Shown: positions 8,859 through 19,948 of the stretch, one piece after another | How positions within the stretch are numbered: the first letter of the stretch is position 1 | Layout of the letters: each line of letters starts with the position of its first letter | DNA from: Acuticoccus sediminis | GTDB taxonomy: Bacteria > Pseudomonadota > Alphaproteobacteria > Rhizobiales > Amorphaceae | Assembly: GCF_003258595.1 (NCBI RefSeq) | Contig: NZ_QHHQ01000001.1 | Location: 186,001-250,000 of the forward strand | DNA length: 64,000 nucleotides | Direction: 5' to 3' | The notes under the pieces: model-generated | Seen by the model: the letters and a program-made list of their open reading frames with translations, nothing else | Databases searched by the model: none | What the model was told of the DNA's origin: nothing | Position numbers and translations under genes: made by a program

Positions 8859-8975
8859 AGACGACACCCGGACGCCGCCTGCGGGACGGTGTCCGGCACC
8901 TTTGAGAACCTGGGGCGCTGCCTCGAATAAAAGACATCAGGGGTCGCACCCTGAATTCGCGAACGGAGAGGATCG

Positions 8976-10571
8976 ATGGCCCACGCGGCAGCGGATCACG
9001 CCCACGACCATCCCACGGGATGGCGCCGGTGGCTTTTCTCAACCAACCATAAAGACATCGGCATTCTGTACCTCATGTTCGCGTTGTTCGCGGGCTTTAT
9101 GGGTTTTGCGCTGTCCGTCGGCATGCGCATGGAGCTCCAGGAGCCGGGTCTGCAGATCTTCGCCAACGGCGACATGTACAACGTGTTCACCACCGGCCAC
9201 GGCCTCATCATGATCTTCTTCATGGTGATGCCGGCGATGATCGGCGGGTTCGGCAACTACTTCGTGCCGATCATGATCGGTGCGCCGGACATGGCCTTCC
9301 CGCGGATGAACAACATGAGCTTCTGGCTCCTGTTCTTCTCCTTCCTGCTGCTCATCACGTCGCTGTTCATGCCGGGTGAGCCGGGCGGCCACGGCTTCGG
9401 CGGCGGCTGGACGCTGTACCCGCCCCTCTCGACGCAGGGCTCCCCCGGGCCGGCGCTCGACTTCGGCATCTTCGCCATCCACGTCTCCGGCGCGGCGTCG
9501 ATCCTGGGCGCGATCAACTTCATCACCACCATCCTCAACATGCGCGCCCCGGGCATGACGCTGCACAAGATGCCGCTGTTCGTCTGGGCCCAGCTCGTGA
9601 CGGCGTTCCTGCTGCTGCTCTCGCTCCCGGTCCTCGCCGGCGCGATCACCATGCTGCTGACGGACCGCAACTTCGGCACGGCCTTCTTCGACCCGTCGGC
9701 CGGCGGTGACCCGATCCTCTTCGCGCACCTCTTCTGGTTCTTCGGCCACCCCGAGGTGTACATCCTCATCATCCCGGGCTTCGGCATCGTCAGCCACATC
9801 GTGGCGACGTTCTCGAAGAAGCCGGTGTTCGGCTACCTCGGCATGGCCTACGCCATGGTGGCGATCGGCGTCGTCGGCTTCGTCGTGTGGGCGCACCACA
9901 TGTACACGATCGGCATCTCGCCGGACACGCAGGCCTACTTCACCTTCGCGACCCTGGTGATCGCGGTGCCAACAGGCATCAAGATCTTCTCCTGGATCGC
10001 GACGATGTGGGGCGGCTCGATCGAGTTCCGCACGCCGATGCTGTGGGCGATCGGCTTCATCTTCCTGTTCACCATCGGTGGTGTGACGGGCGTGCAGCTC
10101 GCCAACGCCGGCCTCGACCGGGCGTTCCACGACACCTACTACGTTGTCGCGCACTTCCACTACGTGCTGTCGCTGGGCGCCGTGTTCGCCATCTTCGCGG
10201 GCTGGTACTACTGGTTCCCAAAGATGTTCGGCATCATGTACAACGAGACCCTCGGCAAGATTCACTTCTGGCTGATGTTCATCGGTGTGAACGTGATCTT
10301 CTTCCCGCAGCACTTCCTGGGCCTGCAGGGCATGCCGCGTCGCTATGTCGACTATCCGGACGCCTTCGCCCCCTGGAACATGATCTCGTCGATCGGCATC
10401 TACATCACCGTCGTCGCCATGATCGCATTCATCTGGACGATGGTCGACGCGATCCTGCGGCACCGGAAGGCCGCCGATAACCCCTGGGGCATCGGTGCGA
10501 CGACGCTGGAGTGGACGCTGTCCTCGCCCCCGCCCTATCACCAGTTCGAGACGCTGCCGCAGATCCGCTGA
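8976..10571 (+). CDS. ctaD: Cytochrome c oxidase subunit I (aa3 type)
   Basis: This is the catalytic heme-copper subunit that reduces oxygen to water and pumps protons, with 12 membrane helices. It begins [16 protein letters not shown], as in A-type oxidases. The metal ligands are all present with family spacing: His75 and His395 for heme a, His258, His307 and His308 for CuB, and His393 for heme a3. His258 and Tyr262 in GHPEVY form the cross-linked pair. The spacing from 258 to 307 and from 308 to 393 equals that of the Paracoccus enzyme. The start follows GGAGAGGATCG. A UUCG stem-loop follows the gene. Confidence 0.98.
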   Translation: MAHAAADHAHDHPTGWRRWLFSTNHKDIGILYLMFALFAGFMGFALSVGMRMELQEPGLQIFANGDMYNVFTTGHGLIMIFFMVMPAMIGGFGNYFVPIMIGAPDMAFPRMNNMSFWLLFFSFLLLITSLFMPGEPGGHGFGGGWTLYPPLSTQGSPGPALDFGIFAIHVSGAASILGAINFITTILNMRAPGMTLHKMPLFVWAQLVTAFLLLLSLPVLAGAITMLLTDRNFGTAFFDPSAGGDPILFAHLFWFFGHPEVYILIIPGFGIVSHIVATFSKKPVFGYLGMAYAMVAIGVVGFVVWAHHMYTIGISPDTQAYFTFATLVIAVPTGIKIFSWIATMWGGSIEFRTPMLWAIGFIFLFTIGGVTGVQLANAGLDRAFHDTYYVVAHFHYVLSLGAVFAIFAGWYYWFPKMFGIMYNETLGKIHFWLMFIGVNVIFFPQHFLGLQGMPRRYVDYPDAFAPWNMISSIGIYITVVAMIAFIWTMVDAILRHRKAADNPWGIGATTLEWTLSSPPPYHQFETLPQIR

Positions 10572-10613
10572 CGCGGCAGCGGAGCCGGCCACGGCCGCTC
10601 CCCGAGATCAGCG

Positions 10614-10633
10614 GCGCCGCCTTCGGGCGGCGT
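10614..10633 (+). terminator. UUCG tetraloop hairpin after ctaD
   Basis: An 8-bp stem GCGCCGCC/GGCGGCGT closes a TTCG tetraloop, 43 bases after the ctaD stop. Such a very stable hairpin could attenuate transcription or stabilise the ctaD end of the message. No U-run follows. The rest of the 252-base gap before ctaB contains no gene that I can support. Confidence 0.45.
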
Positions 10634-10823
10634 CGCCGTTCCAGGCCACACCGGCCTTCGCACCCCGCGGACTTTAGGAATGGCGAGGACGAGCGCCTCG
10701 CCATCCCCAAGGTCCCGACAGGACCCGACCGGCCGCCCCGCACCGACGCGGGCGGTCACCACGCGCCGCAGCGGCGCCCATCCGTCGCCCGGTGGTGGCG
10801 GACCGAGGATTGGAGGACGACGA

Positions 10824-11744
10824 ATGGCGGTTCGGGACGGTGATACGCTGGATCTTGTCGATCTCGGCTCGACCCCGCGGGACTTCATCGACCTGTTGAA
10901 GCCCCGCGTGATGTCGCTGGTGGTGTTCACCGCCTTCGCCGGCATCATCCTCGCGCCGGGGCAGCTCCACCCGATCCTCGCCGCAGTGTCGCTGCTCGCC
11001 ATCGCGCTCGGCGCCGGCGCCTCGGGCGCGCTCAACATGGGCCTCGACAGCGACATCGACCGCCTGATGAAGCGCACCGCGCTGCGTCCGATCCCGTCGG
11101 GCCGGATCGACCGGGAGACCGCGCTCGGCTTCGGCACGGTGCTGGCCTCGGGCTCGGTGATCCTGCTCGCCTTCTCGTCCAACTGGACCGCGGCGGCGCT
11201 GCTGGCGCTGACGATCTGCTTCTACGTCGTCGTCTACACCGTCTGGCTGAAGCGCCGGACGCCGCAGAACATCGTCATCGGCGGCGCGGCCGGGGCTCTC
11301 CCCCCGGTTGTCGGGTGGGCCGCCGTCACCGGTTCGGTCTCGCTCGAGCCGATCATCATGTTCGCGATCATCTTCCTGTGGACCCCTGCGCACTTCTGGG
11401 CCCTCGCGATCCTCAAGCGCGACGAGTACGCCGCCGCCGGCGTCCCGATGCTCCCCTCGGTCGCGAGCCGCGAGACGACGACGCTCAACATACTCGTCTA
11501 CGCCGTCCTCACCGCGGTGTCGGGCGTGCTGCCGACGGTCTTCGGCTTCGCCGGGCTCGGCTACGCGCTCGTCGCGGCGGCGCTCGGCGCCTGGCTCGTC
11601 CAGCGCGCCGTCCTCCTGCGCCGTGCCGGTCCGGAGGACGAGCGGCGCCACGCCGGGCGCCTGTTCGGCGTCTCGATCGTCTACCTCTTCGCCCTCTTCG
11701 GCGCCATGATGGCGGACGGGGTGATCGCCGGGCTGGTCGCATGA
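10824..11744 (+). CDS. ctaB: Protoheme IX farnesyltransferase (heme O synthase)
   Basis: This is a UbiA-family polytopic membrane enzyme that adds a farnesyl group to protoheme to make heme O, the precursor of heme a for the oxidase encoded beside it. The prenyl-diphosphate-binding motif is seen as [15 protein letters not shown] followed by R-PIPSG. The second conserved segment, [24 protein letters not shown], is also present. The start at 10824 follows GGAGG by about 8 bases and puts the conserved [11 protein letters not shown] segment near residue 20. An upstream extension in frame is arginine- and proline-rich and unlikely to be translated. The stop codon overlaps the start of the next small gene (ATGA). 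Confidence 0.95.
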   Translation: MAVRDGDTLDLVDLGSTPRDFIDLLKPRVMSLVVFTAFAGIILAPGQLHPILAAVSLLAIALGAGASGALNMGLDSDIDRLMKRTALRPIPSGRIDRETALGFGTVLASGSVILLAFSSNWTAAALLALTICFYVVVYTVWLKRRTPQNIVIGGAAGALPPVVGWAAVTGSVSLEPIIMFAIIFLWTPAHFWALAILKRDEYAAAGVPMLPSVASRETTTLNILVYAVLTAVSGVLPTVFGFAGLGYALVAAALGAWLVQRAVLLRRAGPEDERRHAGRLFGVSIVYLFALFGAMMADGVIAGLVA

Positions 11745-11911
11745 TGGCCGATCCCGCGACCTCCAAGGCCCTCGATCCGGTCGAGGCCGAGCGCCGCCGC
11801 CGCCAGCGCAAGCGGTCCGTCGCGATCGCCGTCGTGCTGATCGCGCTGGTCCTGATCTTCTACGCGATCACCATCCTGCAGATGACGGCCCACTCGGGAG
11901 GCGCCACATGA
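11741..11911 (+). CDS. Small single-pass membrane protein of the oxidase cluster (CoxF-like)
   Basis: A 56-residue frame starts on the ATG that overlaps the ctaB stop and ends on a TGA that overlaps the ctaG start, so translational coupling is likely on both sides. The product begins [20 protein letters not shown], has a basic cluster, then one membrane helix of about 22 residues ([19 protein letters not shown]). Small proteins with this layout sit between ctaB and ctaG in many Hyphomicrobiales and are often called CoxF or a cytochrome oxidase accessory protein. A role in oxidase assembly is inferred from position only. It is too short for many gene callers and easily missed. Confidence 0.8.
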   Translation: MMADPATSKALDPVEAERRRRQRKRSVAIAVVLIALVLIFYAITILQMTAHSGGAT

Positions 11912-12453
11912 CCACCGATCGCCGCCACCTCAAGGTCGCCGTCGCCTGCACCTTCTTCGTCGCCGTGATGGTGGGGGCCGCCTTCGCGTCGGTCCCGCTC
12001 TACAACCTCTTCTGCCGCGTCACCGGGTTCGACGGCACGCCCTCCATCGCCACCGTCGAGGTCGTTCCGGGTCTCAAGGTCGGCGAGCGCGAGATAACGA
12101 TCCGCTTCGACGCCAACGTCCAGTCCGACCTGCCGTGGACCTTCAGGCCGGTGCAGCGCACCATGAAGGTGAAGGTCGGCGAGGTCGTCACCGCCGAATA
12201 CGAGATCTCGAACGAATCCGACGAGGCGACGGTCGGCCAGTCGGTCTACAACGTCACCCCCTTCCAGGGCGGAGGCTACTTCACCAAGATCGACTGCTTC
12301 TGCTTCACCGCCCAGCCGCTCGGCCCGAACGAGACGCGCCGCATCCCGGTGGTCTTCTACGTGGATCCGGAATTCGCCGAGGACCGCGACGCGAAGGGCG
12401 TGCACGTCATCACGCTGTCCTACACCTTCTTCAACGCGAAGGCGTCGAGCTGA
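11908..12453 (+). CDS. ctaG: Cytochrome c oxidase assembly protein CtaG/Cox11
   Basis: Cox11-family copper chaperone that inserts CuB into subunit I. It has one N-terminal membrane anchor (residues 8-28), followed by a periplasmic immunoglobulin-like domain. The copper-binding motif is present as DCFCFTAQ at about residue 129, preceded by the conserved VTPFQGGGYFTKI segment. The C-terminal HVITLSYTFF is also typical. Its 181 residues match the family. It starts after GGGAGGCGCCAC and overlaps the preceding small membrane-protein gene by four bases. The following gap before ctaE is long and hairpin-rich, so ctaG may end one transcript segment. Confidence 0.95.
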   Translation: MTTDRRHLKVAVACTFFVAVMVGAAFASVPLYNLFCRVTGFDGTPSIATVEVVPGLKVGEREITIRFDANVQSDLPWTFRPVQRTMKVKVGEVVTAEYEISNESDEATVGQSVYNVTPFQGGGYFTKIDCFCFTAQPLGPNETRRIPVVFYVDPEFAEDRDAKGVHVITLSYTFFNAKASS

Positions 12454-12639
12454 CACGCGGCCGCGCGGCCGCGAACGGAAACGCCGCCGGATGCGGCACA
12501 AATTGTCGACGCCGTACCCGCGGCATGGCAAACACATAGACCCGGCCCCGGCCGGTTGGCGGCGCCCCGCTTCGTCGACGCCGCCCAAGCCGCAGCAAGC
12601 GGCATGCTCCCGGCCATCCGGGGGCGACGGACGACCCCC

Positions 12640-12859
12640 GCGGACCCTCGGGTCCGCAACCGACGGTGCCGGAGGCGGCTGATGCCCGCCCTTCGGGACC
12701 GGATGGGAGCGCGATCCACCCCGGACCGCTCCACGACGGCGCCGGAGACGGCCCGCACGGCGCCGGATCCGTCCGGCGGCAGGACGACACCCGGGTCGAG
12801 CCCGGGACGAACGAGCGCCGGACCCGTCCGGCATGAACGAGCGCCGGACCTGTCCGGCA
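12640..12859. repeat. Cluster of five stem-loops in the ctaG-ctaE spacer
   Basis: The 465-base spacer at 12454-12918 has no gene that I can support but is full of symmetry. GCGGACCC-TC-GGGTCCGC is at 12640-12657. CCCGGG-N5-CCCGGG is at 12790-12806. Three copies of GCCGGA-N4-TCCGGC lie at about 12762-12777, 12816-12831 and 12843-12858. The last two copies sit in a 27-base direct repeat beginning GAACGAGCGCCGGACC. Possible roles are transcript processing, termination with re-initiation, or an intergenic repeat family. An open frame continues through the region into ctaE, but its translation is not family-like. Confidence 0.6.
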
Positions 12860-12918
12860 AAGGGCGAACGGGGTCTCCCCCGGAAGATCCGCGCAAAATG
12901 CGCGAAGAGGGAATGACA

Positions 12919-13785
12919 ATGGCAGGCGCGGCGAAGCACCACGACTATCACATCCTAGAACCCAGCCCGTGGCCCATCATGGGCTCGCTCGGCGCCTTCG
13001 TGATGATGTTCGGCGCCGTGGCCTTCATGCGCTGGCACTCGGGCTCCGAGCTTCCCTTCGCCGGCATGAACATCGCCGGCTGGGGCATCTTCGCGGTGGG
13101 CGCCTCGCTCGTCATCGCCACGATGGCGCTGTGGTGGACCGACACCACGCGCGAATCGCTGCGCGGCGATCACACCCCGGTGGTGAAGCTGCACCTGCGC
13201 TACGGCATGATCCTCTTCATCGCCTCCGAGGTGATGTTCTTCGTCGCCTGGTTCTGGGCCTACTTCGACGCCGCGCTCTTCCCCGGCGACGCGACCACCT
13301 TCGGGCGGCTGGACGTCACCGGCGGCCAGTGGCCCCCGGAGTCGATCCACACGTTCGACCCCTGGCACCTGCCGCTCTTCAACACGATGATCCTGCTGCT
13401 CTCCGGCACGACGGTCACCTGGGCGCACCACGCGCTCCTGGAGAACGACCGCGAGGGGCTGAAGTGGGGCCTCATCTGCACCGTGCTCCTCGGCATGCTG
13501 TTCTCGACGGTCCAGATCTACGAGTACAGCCACGCGAGCTTCTCCTTCGCCGGGTCGATCTACGGCGGGCCGTTCTTCATGGCGACGGGCTTCCACGGCT
13601 TCCACGTCTTCGTCGGCACGGTGTTCCTGGCGGTCTGCCTGGCGCGCGCGCTCGCCGGCCAGTTCACCCCGAAGTCGCACTTCGGCTTCGAGGCGGCCGC
13701 CTGGTACTGGCACTTCGTCGACGTGGTGTGGCTCTTCCTGTTCCTGTGCATCTACGTCTGGGGCGCCAGCGAACTCGTCCACTGA
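12919..13785 (+). CDS. ctaE: Cytochrome c oxidase subunit III
   Basis: Third core membrane subunit of the aa3 oxidase, seven helices, no metal centre; it stabilises subunit I turnover. The protein opens with HHDYHILEPSPWPIMGSLGA, which is standard for the family. FIASEVMFFVAWFWAYFDA, including the conserved glutamate that lies close to subunit I, and the C-terminal WYWHFVDVVWLFLF are also present. I choose the ATG at 12919 because GAGGG is seven bases upstream; the ATG at 12913 overlaps that site. Length is 288 residues. It lies 13 bases before the SURF1 gene. Confidence 0.96.
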   Translation: MAGAAKHHDYHILEPSPWPIMGSLGAFVMMFGAVAFMRWHSGSELPFAGMNIAGWGIFAVGASLVIATMALWWTDTTRESLRGDHTPVVKLHLRYGMILFIASEVMFFVAWFWAYFDAALFPGDATTFGRLDVTGGQWPPESIHTFDPWHLPLFNTMILLLSGTTVTWAHHALLENDREGLKWGLICTVLLGMLFSTVQIYEYSHASFSFAGSIYGGPFFMATGFHGFHVFVGTVFLAVCLARALAGQFTPKSHFGFEAAAWYWHFVDVVWLFLFLCIYVWGASELVH

Positions 13786-13798
13786 CGGGAGCGGCGCC

Positions 13799-14557
13799 TT
13801 GAGGCGCATCCTCCTCGCCGTCGCCATTGCCGGGGCCTTCGTCATCCTGATGGGCCTCGGCACCTGGCAGCTTCAGCGCCTCGCCTGGAAGGAGGCGCTG
13901 ATCGCCGCGGCCCACGAGCGCCCCGGCGCGGCGGCCGTCCCCGCCCCCGGGCCCGACACCTGGAGCGGCTTCGCGATCGACGACTGGCGCTACCGCCGTG
14001 TCACGCTCACCGGCACATTCGGCCCCCGCGAAGCGTATTTCTGGATCGCCCTGACCGAGCCGAACGGCCCCCTGAGCGGCGCCGGCGCGATGGTCCTCAC
14101 CCCGTTCAGGACGACCGACGGCTGGACCGTCCTCGTGAACCGCGGCTTCGTGCCGGAAGATCGCCGCGCCCCGGCGAGCCGTCCGGGCTCGGAGCCGCCC
14201 GAGGGCACCGTCACCGTCGAGGGCCTCGTCCGCCGCGACGATCCGCCGAGCTTCATCACCCCCGCCCCCGATGCCGCGTCGCGCACCTTCTACGCGCGCG
14301 ACATCGCGGCGATCGCCGGTGCGCTGGACGCCGCGCCCCCGGTCGCGCCCTACCAGATCGACCTCGTCGCCGAGGAGACGCCGCCCGGCGGCCTCCCGCA
14401 GGCAGGCGAGAGCCGCATGACGTTCACCAACAACCACCTCGGCTACGCGTTCACGTGGTTCGGCCTCGGAGCCGCGCTGCTGGGTGTCACCGCCGCGGCG
14501 CTCTGGCGCCGGAGCGGCCGCCGACACGGCCCCCACGCCGCCCCCTCCTCCGAGTAG
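13799..14557 (+). CDS. SURF1 family oxidase assembly protein
   Basis: SURF1 (Shy1) proteins help insert heme a into cytochrome oxidase subunit I. The 252-residue product has the family layout: an N-terminal helix (residues 4-22) running into GLGTWQLQRLAWKE, a periplasmic domain, and a C-terminal helix after NNHLGYAFTWFGLG. The internal TLTGTFGP and LTPFRTTDGWTVLVNRGFVP segments are also typical. It begins with TTG, with GGGAG about seven bases upstream and no better ATG before the first helix. It directly follows ctaE and is probably cotranscribed. Confidence 0.92.
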   Translation: MRRILLAVAIAGAFVILMGLGTWQLQRLAWKEALIAAAHERPGAAAVPAPGPDTWSGFAIDDWRYRRVTLTGTFGPREAYFWIALTEPNGPLSGAGAMVLTPFRTTDGWTVLVNRGFVPEDRRAPASRPGSEPPEGTVTVEGLVRRDDPPSFITPAPDAASRTFYARDIAAIAGALDAAPPVAPYQIDLVAEETPPGGLPQAGESRMTFTNNHLGYAFTWFGLGAALLGVTAAALWRRSGRRHGPHAAPSSE

Positions 14558-14680
14558 GCGGCAAAGGTCCGCGCCGCGCGGCAAACGCAGCGTCGCTTTC
14601 TCGGATGCGTGCCTGAGGCGGTGCGTCGCGCGACGGTGGCCGAGACCGCTGCCGCCGGCCGCGCCGTGGTCGGCGATGTC

Positions 14681-15658
14681 CTAGAAGTTCAGCGCCGCGT
14701 CGACATCGGAGAGGGGTGCGAGGTTCGCGAGCGCCGCGCGGGCCTCATCCGCGTCGCGGTCGATCTGCACCTTCAGCTCCTCCATGCCGCGGAACGCGAC
14801 CTCGGGGCGCTGGTAGCGCTCGAACACGACCCGCAGCGCCTTGCCGTAGAGATCGCCAGAATAGTCGAAGACGTACGTCTCGAGCAGCGGGGCGCCGTTG
14901 TCGAAGGTCGGGCGGCGGCCGTAGCTCGCGACGCCGTCCCGCCATTCGCCGTCGATCAGGACCCGGACGGCGTAGATCCCGTGGCGCAGGCCCGACGCCG
15001 GGTCCAGTGCCTGGTTGGCGGTCGGATAGCCCATCTCGCGGCCGCGCTTCTCGCCGTGCCGCACCTCGGCCGTCACCGCGTAGCGCCGGCCGAGGAGCCG
15101 CGCCGCGGCGGTCACGTCGCCGGCCGCCAGATGCTCGCGGATGCGCGTCGAGGAGATCACGCCGCCGTCGCTGCAGGGCGCCACCGTCTCCGTCGCGAAG
15201 CCGTGCCGCCCACCCTCGCGGGCCAGCAGGTCGCCGTCGCCGCGCCGCCGGGCGCCGAACTTGAAGTCATGCCCGACGACCACCGCGGACGCGCCCATCT
15301 GCTCGACCAGCACATGCGCCACGAAGTCCTCGGCGGACTGGCGGGCCAGCGCCTCGTCGAACGGGACGACGACCATCGCATCGAGGCCGACGGCGGCCAT
15401 CACCCGCGCCTTCTCCTCGGGCGGCGTCAGGCGGAAGATCGGCGCCTTGGAGAAGAAGGCGCGCGGATGCGGCTCGAACGTCAGCCCCACCGCCGGCCGG
15501 CCGCGTGCGATCGCCGCGTTCAGCACCGTCTGGTGGCCGCGATGCACCCCGTCGAAGTTGCCGATGGCGACGACCCCGCCCGTCAGCTCCGCCGGGAGCT
15601 CGGCGAGCGGAAGCGGCGCGTCGCTGCGACGGGGCGGATGCGCGGCCCCGGTCACCAC
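14681..15658 (-). CDS. ribF: Bifunctional riboflavin kinase / FAD synthetase
   Basis: This cytoplasmic enzyme phosphorylates riboflavin to FMN and adenylylates FMN to FAD. The N-terminal nucleotidyltransferase domain carries GNFDGVHRGHQ (the HxGH-like motif) near residue 32 and the ISSTRIREHL motif near 170. The C-terminal kinase domain starts with GYPTANQAL and contains the YDYSG-like FDYSGDLYG segment. Length of 325 residues is normal. The GTG start overlaps the stop of the upstream HAD gene by seven bases, which suggests translational coupling. FAD made here serves flavoproteins such as ETF and the UbiH-family enzyme encoded elsewhere in the window. Confidence 0.94.
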   Translation of the reverse strand: MVTGAAHPPRRSDAPLPLAELPAELTGGVVAIGNFDGVHRGHQTVLNAAIARGRPAVGLTFEPHPRAFFSKAPIFRLTPPEEKARVMAAVGLDAMVVVPFDEALARQSAEDFVAHVLVEQMGASAVVVGHDFKFGARRRGDGDLLAREGGRHGFATETVAPCSDGGVISSTRIREHLAAGDVTAAARLLGRRYAVTAEVRHGEKRGREMGYPTANQALDPASGLRHGIYAVRVLIDGEWRDGVASYGRRPTFDNGAPLLETYVFDYSGDLYGKALRVVFERYQRPEVAFRGMEELKVQIDRDADEARAALANLAPLSDVDAALNF

Positions 15659-16497
15659 GACAGCCTCGGCGCATAATAGCGCGAATCGAGCCCGTCCTTC
15701 GCGAGGCGCTCGGCGACCAGCTCGGGGTCGGGCGTGCCGGTGCCGCCCACCTCGCGGGCGTGAATGCCGTCGGTGAGGAAGAGCGCGTCGTAGCCCTGGT
15801 TGGAGGCGCCGCGGATGTCCGTCGGCAGGCCGTCGCCGATCACCAGGATGCGCCCGGCGTCCGGGCGGTGGGCGAAGATCTTCTCCCGCGCCGCGTCATA
15901 GGCGAGGCCGTGCGGCTTGCCGATCCAGATCGCGTCGCGCCCCGCCGCCTCGACCAGTTTGGCGAGCGCGCCGGCGCACCAGACGAGCTCGTCTCCGCGC
16001 TCCACCACGATGTCGGGGTTGGCGCACAGCACGGGCGTTCCGCTCGCCGCGATTCGCGCCATTTCGTCGCGATAGTCGTCGGGCGTCTCGACGGTGTCGT
16101 CCCGCAGGCCCGCGATGACGACCGCGTCCGCCGCCTCTGGATCGCTGACGAGGGTCATCGCGTCGTTGTAGAGGCCGAGGTCGCGGTCGGGCCCGATATG
16201 GTAGATCCGCCGCGCGTCCTTCTCGGCCAGCGTCTTGATGACGACGTCACCGGAGGACAGGATCGCGTCGTAGGCGTCCTTGCCCGCGCCGAGCGAGGCG
16301 AGGTGGGAGCGCACGGCGCTCGACGGGCGCGGCGCGTTGGTCATCAGGACGACCGGCCCCTTCTCGCGAAAGCGGCGCAGCGCGTCGGCGGCGTCGAGAT
16401 GGGCGTGGATGCCGTCGTGCAGAACGCCCCAGACGTCACACAGGATCGCATCGTAGTCGTCCGCGATGGCAGACAGGCCGGAAAGCGCAATGGGCAT
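15652..16497 (-). CDS. HAD-superfamily hydrolase, subfamily IIA (TIGR01459-like)
   Basis: A phosphatase-like protein of the HAD IIA subfamily, related to NagD and PGP-type phosphatases. Motif I is seen as AILCDVWGVLHDG close to the N-terminus, motif II as TNAPRP, and motifs III/IV as KPHGLAYDAA and VIGDGLPTDIRGA. The ATG at 16497 is preferred; an upstream TTG would add 16 residues without family similarity. Length is 281 residues. The pairing with ribF is common in alphaproteobacteria and suggests a role in cofactor-related metabolite clean-up, for example a sugar or nucleotide phosphate, but the substrate is not known. Confidence 0.85.
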   Translation of the reverse strand: MPIALSGLSAIADDYDAILCDVWGVLHDGIHAHLDAADALRRFREKGPVVLMTNAPRPSSAVRSHLASLGAGKDAYDAILSSGDVVIKTLAEKDARRIYHIGPDRDLGLYNDAMTLVSDPEAADAVVIAGLRDDTVETPDDYRDEMARIAASGTPVLCANPDIVVERGDELVWCAGALAKLVEAAGRDAIWIGKPHGLAYDAAREKIFAHRPDAGRILVIGDGLPTDIRGASNQGYDALFLTDGIHAREVGGTGTPDPELVAERLAKDGLDSRYYAPRLSW

Positions 16498-16671
16498 AGG
16501 TGTGGCGAAACGTGTGGACGGCGGAGTGGATGAGAACGCCCGCAATCGTGCGAGCGCCCGCCTGCCCTAGCGCAATCATGCCGCGCGTCATAGACCCAAG
16601 AGCGTGAGTGCGGTGACAGCCACCTATGCTGCACGCGGGACGGCCGGCCATCGAACGGGGGTGAGCGCGAC

Positions 16672-18554
<1,883 letters not shown>

Positions 18555-18558
<4 letters not shown>

Positions 18559-18965
18559 GCACCACCTTCGCCACCGAGGTCCGGGTCTACTTCGAGGACA
18601 CGGATTTTTCCGGCCGCGTCTATCATGGCGCCTACATCCGCTTCCTGGAGCGCGGCCGCACCGAACTCCTGCGCGCCTCGGGGCTCGACCATGCCGCCCT
18701 CGCCGCGCAGGATCCCCCCATCTATTTCACGCTGCGACGGATTGACGTCACCTTCCACGGCCCCGCCGTGATCGACGACCTCCTCACCATCGAGACGTCG
18801 CCGATCGAGGCGGGACGGGCCAACTTCCTGTTGGATCAGCGGATTTTGCGCGAGTCGACGCGCCTCGTCTCGGCCCGGGCGGAGCTGTGCCTGATCGACG
18901 CGCGTGGTCGGCCGCAGCGCCCCTCGCCCGAAGTGCGTGCCGCGCTATCTCCCACTCCCGTCTGA
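18555..18965 (+). CDS. ybgC: YbgC-type acyl-CoA thioesterase (hotdog fold)
   Basis: A 136-residue hotdog-fold thioesterase. The catalytic motif is present as YFEDTDFSGRVYHGAYIRFLERGRTE, with the active aspartate in the EDTDFSG part; the conserved F-H-GPAVIDD block follows. YbgC hydrolyses short- to medium-chain acyl-CoA and is classically linked to the Tol-Pal locus. Here it sits just upstream of tolQ but is separated by about 300 bases and overlaps the mutL stop by four bases, so it is likely translated with mutL. A 4-hydroxybenzoyl-CoA-type substrate cannot be excluded. Confidence 0.9.
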
Positions 18966-19261
18966 GGACCCGAATCGCCGCGCCTTCCGGCGATCCCCGC
19001 GGGGAATCGACACCGTCGCACCGGGTCCCCGGGCCGTCTGGTTTGCCAATCAATTCAAGATCGGATGAAATGCTCTGATCGTGCGACGCTCTAGCCACAT
19101 CGAAGGCGACGCGTTAGAGGGACCGCGGTTCGATGCGGTCGGTACCGCTTGACTGTGACTTTTGCTCTTGGAGTGTTGCGTGTGACGCGCTGCCGGATGG
19201 CCAGTCGGCCGCTGCCCCTCGCGGGCGCGACGAGTGTCGCTCACGCGAGGGACCTTGCTTG
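18966..19261 (+). promoter_or_regulatory. Spacer with candidate tolQ promoter
   Basis: TTGACT at 19149-19154 is a good -35 match, and the 17-18 bases after it lead to a weak -10 (AGTGTT near 19172). This is 85 bases before the tolQ start. A 12-bp palindrome TCCCCGCGGGGA at 18994-19005 may terminate the mutL-ybgC transcript. No coding sequence is seen. Confidence 0.3.
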
Positions 19262-19936
19262 ATGGGTGACGAATTCTCTTTGGTGTCGCTGTTCCTACAG
19301 GCGCACATCGTCGTCAAACTGGTGATGCTCGGCCTGATCCTGGCCTCGTGCTGGTGTTGGGCGATCATCTTCTACAAGATCGTTTCGTTCCGGCGGATCC
19401 GCTCGCGGATCGTCGCCTTCGAGGACGACTTCTGGTCCGGCCAGTCGCTGGAGGAACTGTACCAGAAGCGCGAGGACGAGGATCCGGACGGGGTCGCGGC
19501 GGTCTTCGTCGCGGCGATGCGCGAATGGAAGAAGAGCCACGAGGGCAACCGCCCCGCGCTCTCCTCGCTCGCCGACCGGATCGACCGCGTGATGAACATG
19601 ACGCTGGCCCGCGAGGGCGAGCAGATGGAGCGCGGCCTGATGGTCCTCGCCTCGGTCGGCTCGGCGGCGCCCTTTATCGGCCTCTTTGGCACGGTATGGG
19701 GCATCATGAGTTCGTTCCAGTCGATCGCCGCGTCCGATTCCACCAACCTCGCCGTGGTGGCCCCCGGTATCGCCGAAGCGCTGCTCGCGACCGCCATGGG
19801 TCTGCTGGCCGCCATCCCGGCCACCATTTTCTACAACAAGCTCGCAACCGACGTGGGCCGTATCTCCGGTCAGATGGAGGGATTTGCCGATGAGTTCCTG
19901 GCAATCCTCTCGCGGGAGATCGATGAACGGCGTTAG
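19262..19936 (+). CDS. tolQ: Tol-Pal system inner-membrane proton channel subunit TolQ
   Basis: TolQ forms the pentameric MotA/ExbB-like motor with TolR that uses proton motive force to drive TolA during cell-division-linked outer-membrane constriction. Three membrane helices are visible: one at residues 10-35, and two in the C-terminal half containing GSAAPFIGLFGTVWGIM and ATAMGLLAAIPATIFYN, the conserved ExbB/TolQ segments. The ATG at 19262 follows GAGGGA; the long upstream frame extension is not family sequence. Length is 224 residues. It is 12 bases before tolR. Confidence 0.95.
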   Translation: MGDEFSLVSLFLQAHIVVKLVMLGLILASCWCWAIIFYKIVSFRRIRSRIVAFEDDFWSGQSLEELYQKREDEDPDGVAAVFVAAMREWKKSHEGNRPALSSLADRIDRVMNMTLAREGEQMERGLMVLASVGSAAPFIGLFGTVWGIMSSFQSIAASDSTNLAVVAPGIAEALLATAMGLLAAIPATIFYNKLATDVGRISGQMEGFADEFLAILSREIDERR

Positions 19937-19948
19937 GAGGCTCTTGCC

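Noticed and set aside
12556-12918. N-terminal extension of ctaE by about 120 residues
   Set aside because: Subunit III normally begins near HHDYHILEPSP, and a ribosome-binding site sits just before the ATG at 12919. The extension is Arg/Pro/Thr-rich and covers the hairpin cluster.
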